64,000 nucleotides of DNA from Clostridia bacterium (GCA_900769665.1 CAAGHL010000042.1:1-64000), one strand, 5' to 3'; counted from the stretch's first letter, positions 23,562 to 33,616 are shown. A program made the numbers and translations. The notes: generated by a model not told the origin, from the letters alone.

Positions 23562-24980
23562 TTACACCAATTCTATTGCCGTCATATTGCAACGACCTTT
23601 GCCACGGTAAGTAAAAAACAACGGGTACGTGCCGTCGGATATTGTAAGCGGGGCGGTAAACTTGCCGCTGCCGCGTACAGCTACTTCCGCCACAATATCG
23701 TTGCCGTTTGTTACGACAAACTCGCCGCAAACATTGCCACTCACTTCCACCGCAACGCTTTGTGCGCCGCTAAAAGCGAAGTATTTGAAGCCGACCGTTG
23801 CGCCATCGCAAATATTGGCAATATACTGGTCGCCGTCGCACTCTCTGTCCACGCCGCCTTGAGTAAAATATGGATGTTTGCCTGCGGGCAATTTTGCAGT
23901 GTAAAACGAAACCCCTTTTGCCGATGTCAAATTGCATGCAATACGCGCTTCATAACGACCTTTGCCTACAAGAGGTCCGCCGTTAAGTCCGCACGAAGTC
24001 ACTTCGGCTTGGACAAATTTTCCGTCGGGCAATAGCCTAATTTCCTCTGCGCATGCCTGCCGAGAATGACAATGGCGATTGGTTTGGCGATGGTAAAACA
24101 CGTAGTATTTGCCATTGATGTACTCCACACTGCCGTGCGTATTGCCAAGATAATTTGTCGGTTGCAAGCTTAGTCCCAAGTCGCCTATACTGACAAGCGT
24201 GCCGCCGTAGGTAAACTTACCTAGTGGCTTGTCGCCAACAGCGTAGCAAAGCTCGTGTCCGTTTACCGAACTGTAAATAAAGTAGTACTTACCGCCAAAT
24301 TTGCGCATGGAGCTTGCCTCGAAAAACTCATGTCCTTCGTAGCCGCTACCTGCCGAATTGTGTTGCGAACAAGCAATATGAGTCATCGTTTCGGGTTTGA
24401 CGGTCAACATGTCGTCGCACAACTCCACACCCATTGCTCCGTTGCTGTTGACGGGGCAAAACCGTGTAAAAATATTTGGCGACTTTGGCGCAAAACCGGT
24501 GTAAAGGTAAATTTTACCGTCGTCGTCACGAAACACACCGGGATCGAACTGCCAAAAGTCTTTTTCGTGGTTCTTGCCCAAACGTTTGCCGTTAGGATAA
24601 CGCACGTGGCCATAGTAGGTGTATTTGCCTGCCGGCGTGTCGCATACCGCAACGCCTATTATGCCGCTGTTTCCTTTGAAATAATACAAATAGTATCTTC
24701 CGTCACTGCCTTGCACCACGTCAGGAGCATACAGTTGTTTTAGTAACCACGGTGCAGGCAACGGATCGTCCTTTTTGCGCCAAATCACTCCCTCGTACCG
24801 CCAGTCGGAAAGATCGATAACGGGTGCGGAGTAGCAAACATAGTCGTTCATGCAAAAAAACCCACCGTTAAACTTGTCGTGCGAGCCATAGATGTACACT
24901 CTATTTCCGAATACGTGCGGTTCGGCATCGGGAATATACTCATAACTCGGCAAAAACGGATTGAAACATTGTTTAGTCAT
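23562..24980 (-). CDS. Glycoside hydrolase family 43 enzyme with C-terminal CBM6-like domain
   Basis: A 472-aa cytoplasmic protein (no signal peptide). The N-terminal five-bladed propeller carries the GH43 acids: a base aspartate in IPDAEPHVFG (Asp18), the middle aspartate in YAPDVV, and the acid glutamate in EGHEFFEASSM. A beta-rich domain (about 330-472) ending in RCNMTAIELV resembles carbohydrate-binding module 6. GH43 enzymes remove xylose or arabinose from xylan, arabinoxylan or arabinan fragments; which one cannot be read. Because it is intracellular it should act on imported oligosaccharides. GAGGCAA precedes the start. It is transcribed with the AraC-type regulator upstream and overlaps by eight bases a xylulokinase remnant. 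Confidence 0.9.
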   Translation of the reverse strand: MTKQCFNPFLPSYEYIPDAEPHVFGNRVYIYGSHDKFNGGFFCMNDYVCYSAPVIDLSDWRYEGVIWRKKDDPLPAPWLLKQLYAPDVVQGSDGRYYLYYFKGNSGIIGVAVCDTPAGKYTYYGHVRYPNGKRLGKNHEKDFWQFDPGVFRDDDGKIYLYTGFAPKSPNIFTRFCPVNSNGAMGVELCDDMLTVKPETMTHIACSQHNSAGSGYEGHEFFEASSMRKFGGKYYFIYSSVNGHELCYAVGDKPLGKFTYGGTLVSIGDLGLSLQPTNYLGNTHGSVEYINGKYYVFYHRQTNRHCHSRQACAEEIRLLPDGKFVQAEVTSCGLNGGPLVGKGRYEARIACNLTSAKGVSFYTAKLPAGKHPYFTQGGVDRECDGDQYIANICDGATVGFKYFAFSGAQSVAVEVSGNVCGEFVVTNGNDIVAEVAVRGSGKFTAPLTISDGTYPLFFTYRGKGRCNMTAIELV

Positions 24981-25230
24981 TTTTCGTTGCCTCGAAGTAT
25001 CTTTTTAACGCGGGATATAATTGTTTGTACAGCAAATATTTGTTGTTATAAAGCAAAACTTTTTCTTGCTGCGGATATATTACTTGCGCCGTTACAACAA
25101 TGCGTTTGGTTGCTTCAGCAACATCCTTGTATGCCCCGCAACCAACCATTGCAAGTATTGTTGCGCCGTAGCTCGGACCTTGCTCGGTAGCAAGAATATG
25201 TACGGGAATTCCCAATACGTCTGCAAATTT
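24973..25230 (-). pseudogene. xylB: C-terminal remnant of xylulokinase
   Basis: About 85 codons read KFADVLGIPVHILATEQGPSY and on through ATILAMVGCGAYKDVAEA and KVLLYNNKYLLYKQLYPALK. This is the conserved end of FGGY-family xylulokinase, which is normally near 500 aa. An in-frame TGA stands just before the match, and 95 bases of nested inverted repeat replace the rest. It therefore cannot make a kinase. The last eight bases overlap the GH43 start. Loss of the kinase next to a GH43 gene suggests that a xylose pathway here was dismantled or moved. Confidence 0.8.
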
Positions 25231-25312
25231 TCACTACAACGGCACGTTTTGCCGTTATTACGCAAAATACTCGGCAAAACTTCCGCCATTACGTTGTAAC
25301 GGCGTTTAGTGA
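25231..25312. repeat. Nested inverted repeat at the xylB breakpoint
   Basis: The inner 9-base stem GTTTTGCCG/CGGCAAAAC (25246-25254 with 25272-25280) is enclosed by TCACTACAAC against GTTGT and AGTGA. It lies exactly between the AraC gene stop and the truncated xylB, so it may be a small inserted palindromic element or the regulator's terminator region. Confidence 0.5.
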
Positions 25313-26511
25313 AGATTTTCCAAGTACTTTTTAGGCGTTACTCCCGTGAAACTTTTGAAAACTTTGGAGAAATGGCTTTGCGACGAAAACCCTAAATATG
25401 CCGATACCGCAACAAGCGACTTGTCGGTGTATTTAATAAGTCGCCTCGCTTCCTCTATTTTTTCCCTTTGAACATACTCCGTCAAGGTAAGTCCCGTTTC
25501 CGCCTTAAACTTGACCGAAAGCCCGGTTTTGCTGATATACAACGCTTTTGCCATTTGAGGCACGTTGACAGGCTCGGACAAATGCTGCTGCACGTAGTTG
25601 TACACGTCGCGTACGAGTTTTGAGGGGTTGCCTCCACGGCGAACACGGTCTACCTGCTCGGTGTAGTCCGCCACCATACGAAATTGTAAATTAGTCAACT
25701 TGTCAATGTCGTTTGTCAACTCGCAACGTTGAATATACCTGTCCGAAAGCGTTAATGCACGCTCCACCGCCATGCCGCCTTGTATTGCCGCCCGACTGAC
25801 CAATGTCGCCGACACGATAAACAAATCTTTCACCTGTCGTAATTGATTTGCCGACAAGTTGCCTCCACGCACGGCAGGCGCCGTCTTGATCCACTCCGAA
25901 AGCGCGGCAACATCGCCCTTGCGAACTATATTTACCAATGTTTGCTCCACAGTGTAAGTGTTGTGTTCGGTCGGATCGAACGACGATTCCACTCCGCCGT
26001 CAACAAAAGACTTGTCGGCACGCTCTCTTTCAATTTGGTTTTGAAAAGTTTTTTGCTGTTTGTCCTCTATCAGCACGTCGCTTAACGTCAGCTTCTCCCC
26101 GTTCAACACAAAGTTTAAGGAGCACATCATTGCAATGATACTTGCAAGAGGCATTTGCACTATACTTTGCATCGCCCCGACAAACTCGGCGGTCTTGTCC
26201 TGCGGAACGTCGCAAACAAAAGCCAACTGCCTCAGTTCGGCTTCCGTCATAGGCGTTTGACGGGCAGGACCGACCACCATGCGACAATCACCGCTTACCG
26301 CAATGCCGTAGTAAAACATCTCCGCCGTCACCAAATAACATACGTGTTTTGTTTGCTTTAATATTTCATCGATACACGCAGTAATCGGATCGCGACAAAG
26401 ATCTACTACCGAGTAATAAAAAATTTGTTTGCTACCGTTGTAAATGCGTATGGGAATTCCCGCCAGTCCGCCCATGGTAGTGCAAAGAAATTTCAAGTCG
26501 TCTTTTTTCAT
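25306..26511 (-). CDS. AraC-family regulator with PocR-like sensor domain
   Basis: A 401-aa protein. The N-terminal 160 residues (LCTTMGGLAGIPIRIYN, then CYLVTAEMFYYGIAVSG and VVGPARQTPMTEAELRQL) resemble PocR-type ligand-sensing domains. A helical linker follows, and the C-terminal 100 residues are a double helix-turn-helix (NVPQMAKALYISKTGLSVKFK and SLVAVSAYLGFSSQSHFSKVFK, ending GVTPKKYLEN). It is divergent from the GH3-GPH-GH78 operon and upstream of GH43, so it most likely controls both in response to a sugar or glycoside. AAGGCGG precedes the ATG, and a promoter lies at 26542-26570. Confidence 0.92.
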   Translation of the reverse strand: MKKDDLKFLCTTMGGLAGIPIRIYNGSKQIFYYSVVDLCRDPITACIDEILKQTKHVCYLVTAEMFYYGIAVSGDCRMVVGPARQTPMTEAELRQLAFVCDVPQDKTAEFVGAMQSIVQMPLASIIAMMCSLNFVLNGEKLTLSDVLIEDKQQKTFQNQIERERADKSFVDGGVESSFDPTEHNTYTVEQTLVNIVRKGDVAALSEWIKTAPAVRGGNLSANQLRQVKDLFIVSATLVSRAAIQGGMAVERALTLSDRYIQRCELTNDIDKLTNLQFRMVADYTEQVDRVRRGGNPSKLVRDVYNYVQQHLSEPVNVPQMAKALYISKTGLSVKFKAETGLTLTEYVQREKIEEARRLIKYTDKSLVAVSAYLGFSSQSHFSKVFKSFTGVTPKKYLENLH

Positions 26512-26541
26512 ATTTTTCCGCCTTGTAATAAATCTTGAATA

Positions 26542-26570
26542 ATTTTAACATATTTTGAACAATTATGCAA
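26542..26570 (-). promoter_or_regulatory. Promoter of the PocR/AraC regulator gene
   Basis: Minus strand: TTGCAT (26565-26570), 17 bases, TAAAAT (26542-26547). The promoter of the divergent GH3 operon must lie in the remaining 100 bases but has no clear consensus match, as expected for an activator-dependent promoter. Confidence 0.65.
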
Positions 26571-26687
26571 GAAATTGCCCTAAATAAATAGATATACTAT
26601 TGTTACAAACAGTAAATTGTTTAACTATACCAACGCAAGTCGAGCATTACGTCATCGTCATGCGAAGACTTTCGACAAGGAGGAGTA

Positions 26688-29132
26688 ATGGAAGACATCG
26701 CTAAACTACTAACCGAACTGACGACGGAAGAAAAAATCGCGCTGTTGTCGGGCACAAACTTTATGTACTCCAACGCAGTACCGAGACTTTCCGTATCGGC
26801 AATAAGAATGTCCGACGGACCTCACGGACTACGAGTGCAAACCGAAGGCGGAGACAACGGCGTCACGGGCAGTCTACCGGCGACATGTTTTCCCTCCGCC
26901 GCCACTACGGCAAACAGTTGGGATCCGTCACTACTACTACAAGAAGGCGAAGCCATGGGCAGAGAAGCGTTGCACTACGGAATCAATGTAATTTTGGGGC
27001 CGGGCGCAAACATAAAACGCAATCCGCTGTGCGGAAGAAATTTCGAGTATTTTTCCGAAGATCCGCTACTTGTATCAAAGCTTGCTTCTGCCGAAGTAAA
27101 CGGCATACAACGTACGGGCGTAAGCGCATGCGTAAAACACTTTGCCGCAAACAATGCCGAAAACTACCGATTTTTGGGAGACAGTGTAGTAGACGATCGA
27201 GCACTGCGTGAAATCTACTTGAAAGTTTTTGAAAATATAGTAAAACAGTCTCACCCTCACGCCGTAATGTGCGCATACAACAAGATTAACGGCGAATATT
27301 GTTGCCAAAACAAATGGTTGCTTACCGACCTGTTGCGTAACGAGTGGGGCTTCAACGGACTTGTAATGTCCGACTGGGGAGCAACGCATGACCGCGTAAA
27401 GGGCGTACAATCGGGACTTGACATCGAAATGCCCGGAGATACGGCAATCTGTCGCAAATGGATTGCCGACGCACTTAGTAACGGCGAAATGACGGAAGCA
27501 GAGTTGAACACCGCCGTCGAACGGGTTTTGCAACTTGTCAAAAAACACTCCGACGAGACTTACGGACAGGACGTTGACTGGAAAACGCATGCGGAGTTGG
27601 CAACAACCATTGCAACCGAAAGTGCGGTTTTGCTGAAAAACGATGGACTTTTGCCGTTGTCTTCCGAAGAAAAAATATTGATAGTAGGCGATTTGTTTGA
27701 CAAAATGCGCTACCAAGGCAGCGGCAGTTCCATGATAAATCCGACATCGGTAATGTCGCCGAAACAAGCCTTCGACAAAGCAAGCATTAAATACGAATTT
27801 GAGCGCGGTTACGCCGAAAACGAGTTGGAACCGAACGAGAAATTGATACAAAAAGCGTTACAAAAAACACATACGTATCAAAAAGTCGTGGTATTTTTGG
27901 GACTGACAGACTACGTTGAAAGCGAGGGTTGCGACCGAGATTCTCTCCGTCTGCCTTCCAATCAAACGGCACTTGTAGACACACTTGTAGCCACAGGAAA
28001 ACCCGTTGTCGTAGTGCTGTTTGGCGGCGGCGTAATAGAATTACCGTTTGCAAACAAAGTCAACGGTATACTGAATATGTTCCTTCCTGGACAGCATGGC
28101 GGCGAAGCTTGTCGTCGCTTGTTGTTCGGCGAAGCAAATCCCTGCGGAAAACTTGCCGAAACTTGGGTGAACGACTATTGCGACGTCCCATTCGGCGAAG
28201 AGTACTCCAAAACTCCCGTCGAAGTGTACAAAGAAAGTATTTTTGTCGGCTATCGCTACTACGTCACTGCAAAAAAACAGGTAAGATTTCCCTTCGGTTT
28301 CGGGTTGAGTTACACCGCTTTTGACTACTCCCGCATGGAGGTCACGCAAAACAACGGAAAAGTAATTGTCAAATGCCTTGTGACCAACATCGGGGATAAA
28401 GACGGAAGCGAAGTTGTGCAAACCTATGTATCGGCACCGCAAAGCAACATTTTTAAGCCGCAAAGAGAACTTCGTGCTTTTACAAAAGTGTTTGTCAAGG
28501 CGGGCGAAACCGTCGAAGTGGAAATGCAATTCGACGTCGACGACCTACGCTACTTCGATATTTCGCGACACGAGCTTGTGTCGGAAAGCGGCGAGTATAT
28601 CGTCGAAGTTTGCAGCGACTGTCTACACGTCAAATTGACACAAACAATACTCGTAAACGGCGAGAACAACTGCTCCGTGTACTCCGACGACGTCTTGACC
28701 GCATACAAATCGGCAAGCCTGTCAAAAGTGACAAACCAATTGTTCGAAGAAATGTCGAGGCGGACAATTCCGCAAAACAAACCGACGAAATTCGTCACTA
28801 TGGAAAGCCGTTTTACCGAACTCAACAAGACGCTGATGGGAAAAATCCTGTTCAATGCAGTGTTGAGTGTAGCGACAAAGCAGCTTAAACGTGCCAAAAA
28901 GATGCCTTTAGGTCCCGAAAGAGACAATCAAATCAAAGGCGCGTTGTTTTTGAAACGCATACTGGAAAGTAACTCCGTAATAACGATGAGTATGTCGGCA
29001 GGCAAGACTTTCCCCTACAACTTTGCAGAGGGATTTGTGCGTATTGCCAACGGCAGATTGATTAGCGGAGTGGCAAAAATTTGTTCAAAAATCAATGCAC
29101 CCGCATTACCCACCGACAAGGAGGAAAAATAA
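26688..29132 (+). CDS. Glycoside hydrolase family 3 (beta-glucosidase/beta-xylosidase type)
   Basis: An 814-aa cytoplasmic enzyme. The first domain is a barrel with MSDGPHGLR, the substrate-binding region FEYFSEDPLLVSKLA, the KHFAANNAE signature and the nucleophile aspartate in VMSDWGA (near residue 228). The second sandwich domain (about 310-500) follows, with a fibronectin-III-like domain near 570-660. An extra helical tail of about 120 residues after the usual end is a feature seen in some Clostridial GH3s. There is no signal peptide, so it should hydrolyse beta-linked glucosides or xylosides inside the cell. AAGGAGG precedes the ATG. It is the first gene of an operon with a GPH symporter (2 bases downstream) and a GH78 rhamnosidase. 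Confidence 0.94.
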   Translation: MEDIAKLLTELTTEEKIALLSGTNFMYSNAVPRLSVSAIRMSDGPHGLRVQTEGGDNGVTGSLPATCFPSAATTANSWDPSLLLQEGEAMGREALHYGINVILGPGANIKRNPLCGRNFEYFSEDPLLVSKLASAEVNGIQRTGVSACVKHFAANNAENYRFLGDSVVDDRALREIYLKVFENIVKQSHPHAVMCAYNKINGEYCCQNKWLLTDLLRNEWGFNGLVMSDWGATHDRVKGVQSGLDIEMPGDTAICRKWIADALSNGEMTEAELNTAVERVLQLVKKHSDETYGQDVDWKTHAELATTIATESAVLLKNDGLLPLSSEEKILIVGDLFDKMRYQGSGSSMINPTSVMSPKQAFDKASIKYEFERGYAENELEPNEKLIQKALQKTHTYQKVVVFLGLTDYVESEGCDRDSLRLPSNQTALVDTLVATGKPVVVVLFGGGVIELPFANKVNGILNMFLPGQHGGEACRRLLFGEANPCGKLAETWVNDYCDVPFGEEYSKTPVEVYKESIFVGYRYYVTAKKQVRFPFGFGLSYTAFDYSRMEVTQNNGKVIVKCLVTNIGDKDGSEVVQTYVSAPQSNIFKPQRELRAFTKVFVKAGETVEVEMQFDVDDLRYFDISRHELVSESGEYIVEVCSDCLHVKLTQTILVNGENNCSVYSDDVLTAYKSASLSKVTNQLFEEMSRRTIPQNKPTKFVTMESRFTELNKTLMGKILFNAVLSVATKQLKRAKKMPLGPERDNQIKGALFLKRILESNSVITMSMSAGKTFPYNFAEGFVRIANGRLISGVAKICSKINAPALPTDKEEK

Positions 29133-29134
29133 AA

Positions 29135-30994
29135 ATGCAAAGAAATGGATTGTTAGACAGAAAAATGTTTGACAGTTGCGTACACTCGCAAAACGTAACC
29201 GGCAAAGAAAAATGGCTGGGCTATCTTTTAGGTCCGTGCGGCGCGCTTCTGTTAAACGCGGTACTAGCAACGTACCTCAACGTCTACTACACCGACGTAC
29301 TGAAACTTACAAGTATTTGGGGCGGCGCGTTTTTGGTAGTATTTCCGCTTATCTCAAAAATAATCGACGCGGCAACAAACGTCATAATGGGGTACATAAT
29401 CGACCGTACAAAGACAAAGCAAGGCAAAGCCCGTCCGTGGCTTTTATTGTCTGCACCGCTTGTCGCCGTCACAGGAATACTGCTGTTTACCGTGCCGCAA
29501 GCAAACCAAACGGTACAAGTGATATGGGTAATGTTGTCGTACAACCTCTTCTACTCGTTGGCGTACACCATTTACAACATGAGCCACAACCTGATGTGTC
29601 CGCTGTCGACGAGAAACACCATTCAGCGCGGCGGATTGTCGGTATTCAACCAAATTTCCACCATTATGATGAGCGGTATTTTGGTTGCGTTGGTTTTTCC
29701 GATGCTGATCATGCCTGCTTTGGGCGTGGACAAATCCAATTGGATTGCGGTGATGAGTGTCATTTCCGTGTTGTCCCTTCCGCTGACATTACTGGAATAC
29801 TACTTTACCAAAGAGCGCGTAACCGAAGAGCAATCGCAAACCACGGAAAAGAAAGTGCCGTTCCTAACTCAGTTGAAGGTCGTACTCTCCGACAAATACA
29901 CCTTGATAATGTTTGTGTATTTCTTCATTTACACATTCGCATCATCGCTTAAAAACCTCGGACTTGTGTACTACTGCAACTACGTCCTCGGCACTTACAA
30001 CGACGGAATTACACAAACTCTTGTTTCGGTTGTGGGCGGCATTCCTATGGGAATAGGCATTTTTGCAGTGTGGCCGCTTGCAAAAAAGTTTGGCAAACGT
30101 AACGTTACCGTTGCGGGATTTATTCTGTATGCAATCGGTTCGGCATTTTGTTGGGCAGTACCCGACAATATGGTCGTAGTCATCATAGGTCAATTTATCA
30201 AAAACATCGGCGGACTGCCGTGCGCATACGTCTTTATGGCTTTGTTTGCCGACGGACTTGACCATATCGAATGGAAAAGCGGTATTCGCTGTGACGGAAC
30301 GGCAATGTCTATATACAATATTATTGCCGTATCCACCGTCGGCGTAGCGACGAGCATATTCAACGCGATGCTTTCTTCGTCGGGTTACGTTGCGCCCGAA
30401 ATCATTGACGGCGTAACCGTTGCGGCAACGCAATCCGCAGCTGTAAAAAGCGTGATTACGTTTGCTTTTGTCGGGCTGGAAACCATCACGGGAGTCATAC
30501 TTGCCATATTGTTGTTGTTCCTGAACGTAGAAAAAACCATTGCCAAAAAACAAGCCAAGATACGCGAATATCAAAAATCTCACGCCGAAGCCAACGGTGA
30601 GGAATGGATTGCACCCGAAGTGCGCGCCGCCCTTGACGAGGAAAAATACTTGTTGGAAAACGAAGAAGCGTTTGTGGCGTCGTTACAAGCAAAGTGCGCA
30701 AGAAAAGGATTGGATTTCGACGCGGAACTTGCCGCTCACAACGAAAAAGTCGCTTCCGCCAAGGCTAAAAATCAACAAAGAAAAACCGCAGAAGAACAAA
30801 AACAAGCCGAAGCAAAACGCAAGGCACAACTTAAACTGCAAGCCAAGTTAGACAAAATGACCGAACAACAACGCGCAGAATACCCACGCAAGCTTGCCGA
30901 ACGTCAAAAGCGCGACGAGGAAGCTTGGCAAAAGGAACTTGCAGCAGGAGAAGCATACCGCGCAAGAATCCAATCCGAACTTGAAACTCGATAA
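29135..30994 (+). CDS. GPH-family sugar symporter with long charged C-terminal tail
   Basis: A 619-aa protein. About twelve membrane helices occupy residues 25-475. The early segment VTGKEKWLGYLLGPCGALL and IIDAATNVIMGYIIDRTKTKQGKARPW carry the marks of glycoside-pentoside-hexuronide:cation symporters (MelB/XynB type). Most relatives end near residue 470. Here about 140 further residues are almost wholly Glu, Lys, Ala, Gln and Arg in a heptad-like pattern, predicted to be a cytoplasmic coiled coil. The ATG at 29135 has AAGGAGG upstream and starts two bases after the GH3 stop. Substrate is probably a small glycoside split by the flanking GH3 and GH78 enzymes. Confidence 0.92.
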   Translation: MQRNGLLDRKMFDSCVHSQNVTGKEKWLGYLLGPCGALLLNAVLATYLNVYYTDVLKLTSIWGGAFLVVFPLISKIIDAATNVIMGYIIDRTKTKQGKARPWLLLSAPLVAVTGILLFTVPQANQTVQVIWVMLSYNLFYSLAYTIYNMSHNLMCPLSTRNTIQRGGLSVFNQISTIMMSGILVALVFPMLIMPALGVDKSNWIAVMSVISVLSLPLTLLEYYFTKERVTEEQSQTTEKKVPFLTQLKVVLSDKYTLIMFVYFFIYTFASSLKNLGLVYYCNYVLGTYNDGITQTLVSVVGGIPMGIGIFAVWPLAKKFGKRNVTVAGFILYAIGSAFCWAVPDNMVVVIIGQFIKNIGGLPCAYVFMALFADGLDHIEWKSGIRCDGTAMSIYNIIAVSTVGVATSIFNAMLSSSGYVAPEIIDGVTVAATQSAAVKSVITFAFVGLETITGVILAILLLFLNVEKTIAKKQAKIREYQKSHAEANGEEWIAPEVRAALDEEKYLLENEEAFVASLQAKCARKGLDFDAELAAHNEKVASAKAKNQQRKTAEEQKQAEAKRKAQLKLQAKLDKMTEQQRAEYPRKLAERQKRDEEAWQKELAAGEAYRARIQSELETR

Positions 30995-31045
30995 CAATTA
31001 GCGTTTTCTCCATGTGTTTTCACATCAAAAAAAGGATGACAGAAA

Positions 31046-33616
31046 ATGAAAGCAATCAATCTAAAAACGGAATATCTAACTAACCCCCTTGGAATAGACA
31101 TACAAAATCCGCGACTTATGTGGAATTGCGAAGGCGGAACTACGCAGTTAGCGTACCAAATAGCCGTTAGTGACGGCAAAAGTGTCGTTTGGAACAGCGG
31201 AAAGGTGTACTCTGGCAGTATGAGTGTATCCTACCCGCTAACAATAAAATCGCGTCAACGTCTGTCGTGGAACGTAACGTTGTGGGACGAAAACGACGTT
31301 GAAGGAGATACATCGGAAACGGCATTTTTCGAAACAGGGCTTTTGTCGGCGAGCGACTTTATCGTCAAATGGATAAGTGGCAACTACCGTGTAAATCCTC
31401 ACCGTCGCTACCCCGTAGATTGCTTCCGAAAAACATTTTCAGTACAAACAGCAGTAAAAGCAAGGCTGTATATCACGGCTTGCGGTCTGTATGAAGCCAA
31501 AATCAACGGAAATCGCGTGAGCGATTTCGTCCTTGCGCCGGGACACACCGACTACACGAAACGCATTCAATTGCAAACGTATGACGTTACTTCCCTCTTA
31601 AAAAACGGAAACAACGAAATTACCGTTCTTCTTGCCGACGGGTGGTACCGCGGAAGTTGCGGTGCCTGGGGACAAAAAAATCAATACGGCACTCAAACCA
31701 AGCTTTACGCACAGTTGGAAATCATCGACAACAGCGGCAATCGCACCATTGTCGGTACCGATCGGTCATGGCAATGGTCCGACGACGGAGAAATACGTTT
31801 CGCCGACAATAAAGACGGTGAAGTAATCGAAGCTTGGCGCAAACCGTCCTACGACGGATTTGCCAAAGAAACCAAATGCAAAGTCTTGCCCGTATCCTCC
31901 GACAACGTCATCGTTACCGAACACGAGAGATTTGCCGCAAAAAGCGTAATAACAACGCCAAGCGGACAAAAAGTGTTGGACTTCGGACAAAACATTGCCG
32001 GTTATATTTCCTTTTCACTAAACGCAAAGAAGGGACAAAAAATCAAACTCCGCTTCGGCGAAATGTTTGACGAAAACGGCGAGTTTACGCAAAAGAACTT
32101 TCAGTGTGCCAACAAAAAAAGGACAAAGGTCACACCGCTTCAACAAATAGAGTACTATGTGAAAGACGGATTGAACGAATACAAGACAAAGTTTGCGATT
32201 TTCGGCTTTCAATACGTACTTGTCGAAACAGACATCGATTGGACAAAAGAAGATTTCACGGCAATCGCGGTTTATTCCGACATGGAAGAAACCCTTGTTT
32301 TTGACAGCAGCAACCCCCTGCTAAACAAACTCGTAGAAGCTACTCGTTGGTCAGCCAAAAACAATCATGCCGACGTACCAACCGATTGTCCCACAAGGGA
32401 ACGTCACGGTTGGACGGGCGACGCGCAAATTTTCTTCGATACTGCGGCGTATCTTTTCAATTTTGCACCTTTTGCAAGAAAATACGTCCGCGACATGATC
32501 GACGGTCAACGCAACAACGGCAAATTCCGTCAAATCACCCCAAAGGGCGGCGTGGATTTTTACATGGATTTCATGGACGGCTCGGCAGGATGGTCGGATG
32601 CGGGCGTTTTGATACCCTACCGCATTTACAAACGTTACGGCGACAAAAGGATACTGGAAACAAGCTACGCCGCAATGAAAAAGTATGCCGATTACAAAAT
32701 CGGAACGCTCGGCAAATGGTACCCCACCGCAGCCGGAACGGGACTCCAACGCAAATACAAAAAGTACATTTCCAACTACGGTCAGTCCTACGGCGAATGG
32801 GCAGAGCCTACCGAAGTACATATTACGGGATTTAAAGATTTTGCCTGTCCGCACCCCGAAGAAACGACGGCATACATCGTTTACATGCTGGAAAAAATGG
32901 CGGAAATTGCCGAAGTTTTGGGTAAAACCGATGACAAAAAGCGTTTTACCGAATATGCCGAAAAGGCAAAAATCGGTTACGGCAGGCTGATAGAAAGTCC
33001 GAAGTTTTTGCTCGATACCGACAGGCAGTCAAAACTCGTGCGGCCGCTTTACATGAACCTTTTGGACGAAAAACAAGCGGATTTTGCAAAAAAACGCCTG
33101 ATAAAAGCTCTCGAAAACTACGACTGGCGATTAGGTACGGGATTTTTATCCACGCCGTTTATTTTGTATGTGATTGAAGACATAAACGTCGAATACGCAT
33201 ACAAACTGCTTGAAAACGAGCAAATGCCCGGATGGCTGTTTATGCCCAAAATGAACGCCAACACCATATGGGAAAGCTGGGAAGGTACCGAGGCTCAAGG
33301 CGGAATCGCATCCCTCGACCACTACTCCAAGGGGGCGGTTTTGGAATGGGTATTTTCCGAAATGTGCGGAATTAAGGTGTCGGGCGAAAATCAATTTACC
33401 ATTGCGCCGAAAGCAGGCGGAAAGTTTACTTTTGCCAAATGCCAATACCAAAGCGTTTACGGCAAAGTTGCTTGCGGCTGGAAAAGACAAAACGGCAAAA
33501 CCATATACAGTATTGTCGTCCCCGCAAACACAACGGCAAAAATCGTATTGCCCGACGGGGAGAAAATGGTACATGCAGGCGAATACGAGTATACGGAAGA
33601 CGACAAAACGATATAA
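31046..33616 (+). CDS. Glycoside hydrolase family 78, alpha-L-rhamnosidase
   Basis: An 856-aa cytoplasmic enzyme. The opening LKTEYLTNPLGIDIQNPRLMW and the beta-sandwich region (KARLYITACGLYEAKINGNRV, TDYTKRIQLQTYDVT) are typical of bacterial rhamnosidases. The (alpha/alpha)6 barrel starts near 410 and contains the conserved acid segment DCPTRERHGWTGDAQ (near residue 450) and TIWESWEG (near 745). A C-terminal beta domain ends the protein. It should release L-rhamnose from imported rhamnosides such as pectin or flavonoid glycoside fragments. It is the last gene of the operon, and AAGGATG precedes the ATG. No rhamnose isomerase or kinase is in the window. Confidence 0.95.
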   Translation: MKAINLKTEYLTNPLGIDIQNPRLMWNCEGGTTQLAYQIAVSDGKSVVWNSGKVYSGSMSVSYPLTIKSRQRLSWNVTLWDENDVEGDTSETAFFETGLLSASDFIVKWISGNYRVNPHRRYPVDCFRKTFSVQTAVKARLYITACGLYEAKINGNRVSDFVLAPGHTDYTKRIQLQTYDVTSLLKNGNNEITVLLADGWYRGSCGAWGQKNQYGTQTKLYAQLEIIDNSGNRTIVGTDRSWQWSDDGEIRFADNKDGEVIEAWRKPSYDGFAKETKCKVLPVSSDNVIVTEHERFAAKSVITTPSGQKVLDFGQNIAGYISFSLNAKKGQKIKLRFGEMFDENGEFTQKNFQCANKKRTKVTPLQQIEYYVKDGLNEYKTKFAIFGFQYVLVETDIDWTKEDFTAIAVYSDMEETLVFDSSNPLLNKLVEATRWSAKNNHADVPTDCPTRERHGWTGDAQIFFDTAAYLFNFAPFARKYVRDMIDGQRNNGKFRQITPKGGVDFYMDFMDGSAGWSDAGVLIPYRIYKRYGDKRILETSYAAMKKYADYKIGTLGKWYPTAAGTGLQRKYKKYISNYGQSYGEWAEPTEVHITGFKDFACPHPEETTAYIVYMLEKMAEIAEVLGKTDDKKRFTEYAEKAKIGYGRLIESPKFLLDTDRQSKLVRPLYMNLLDEKQADFAKKRLIKALENYDWRLGTGFLSTPFILYVIEDINVEYAYKLLENEQMPGWLFMPKMNANTIWESWEGTEAQGGIASLDHYSKGAVLEWVFSEMCGIKVSGENQFTIAPKAGGKFTFAKCQYQSVYGKVACGWKRQNGKTIYSIVVPANTTAKIVLPDGEKMVHAGEYEYTEDDKTI

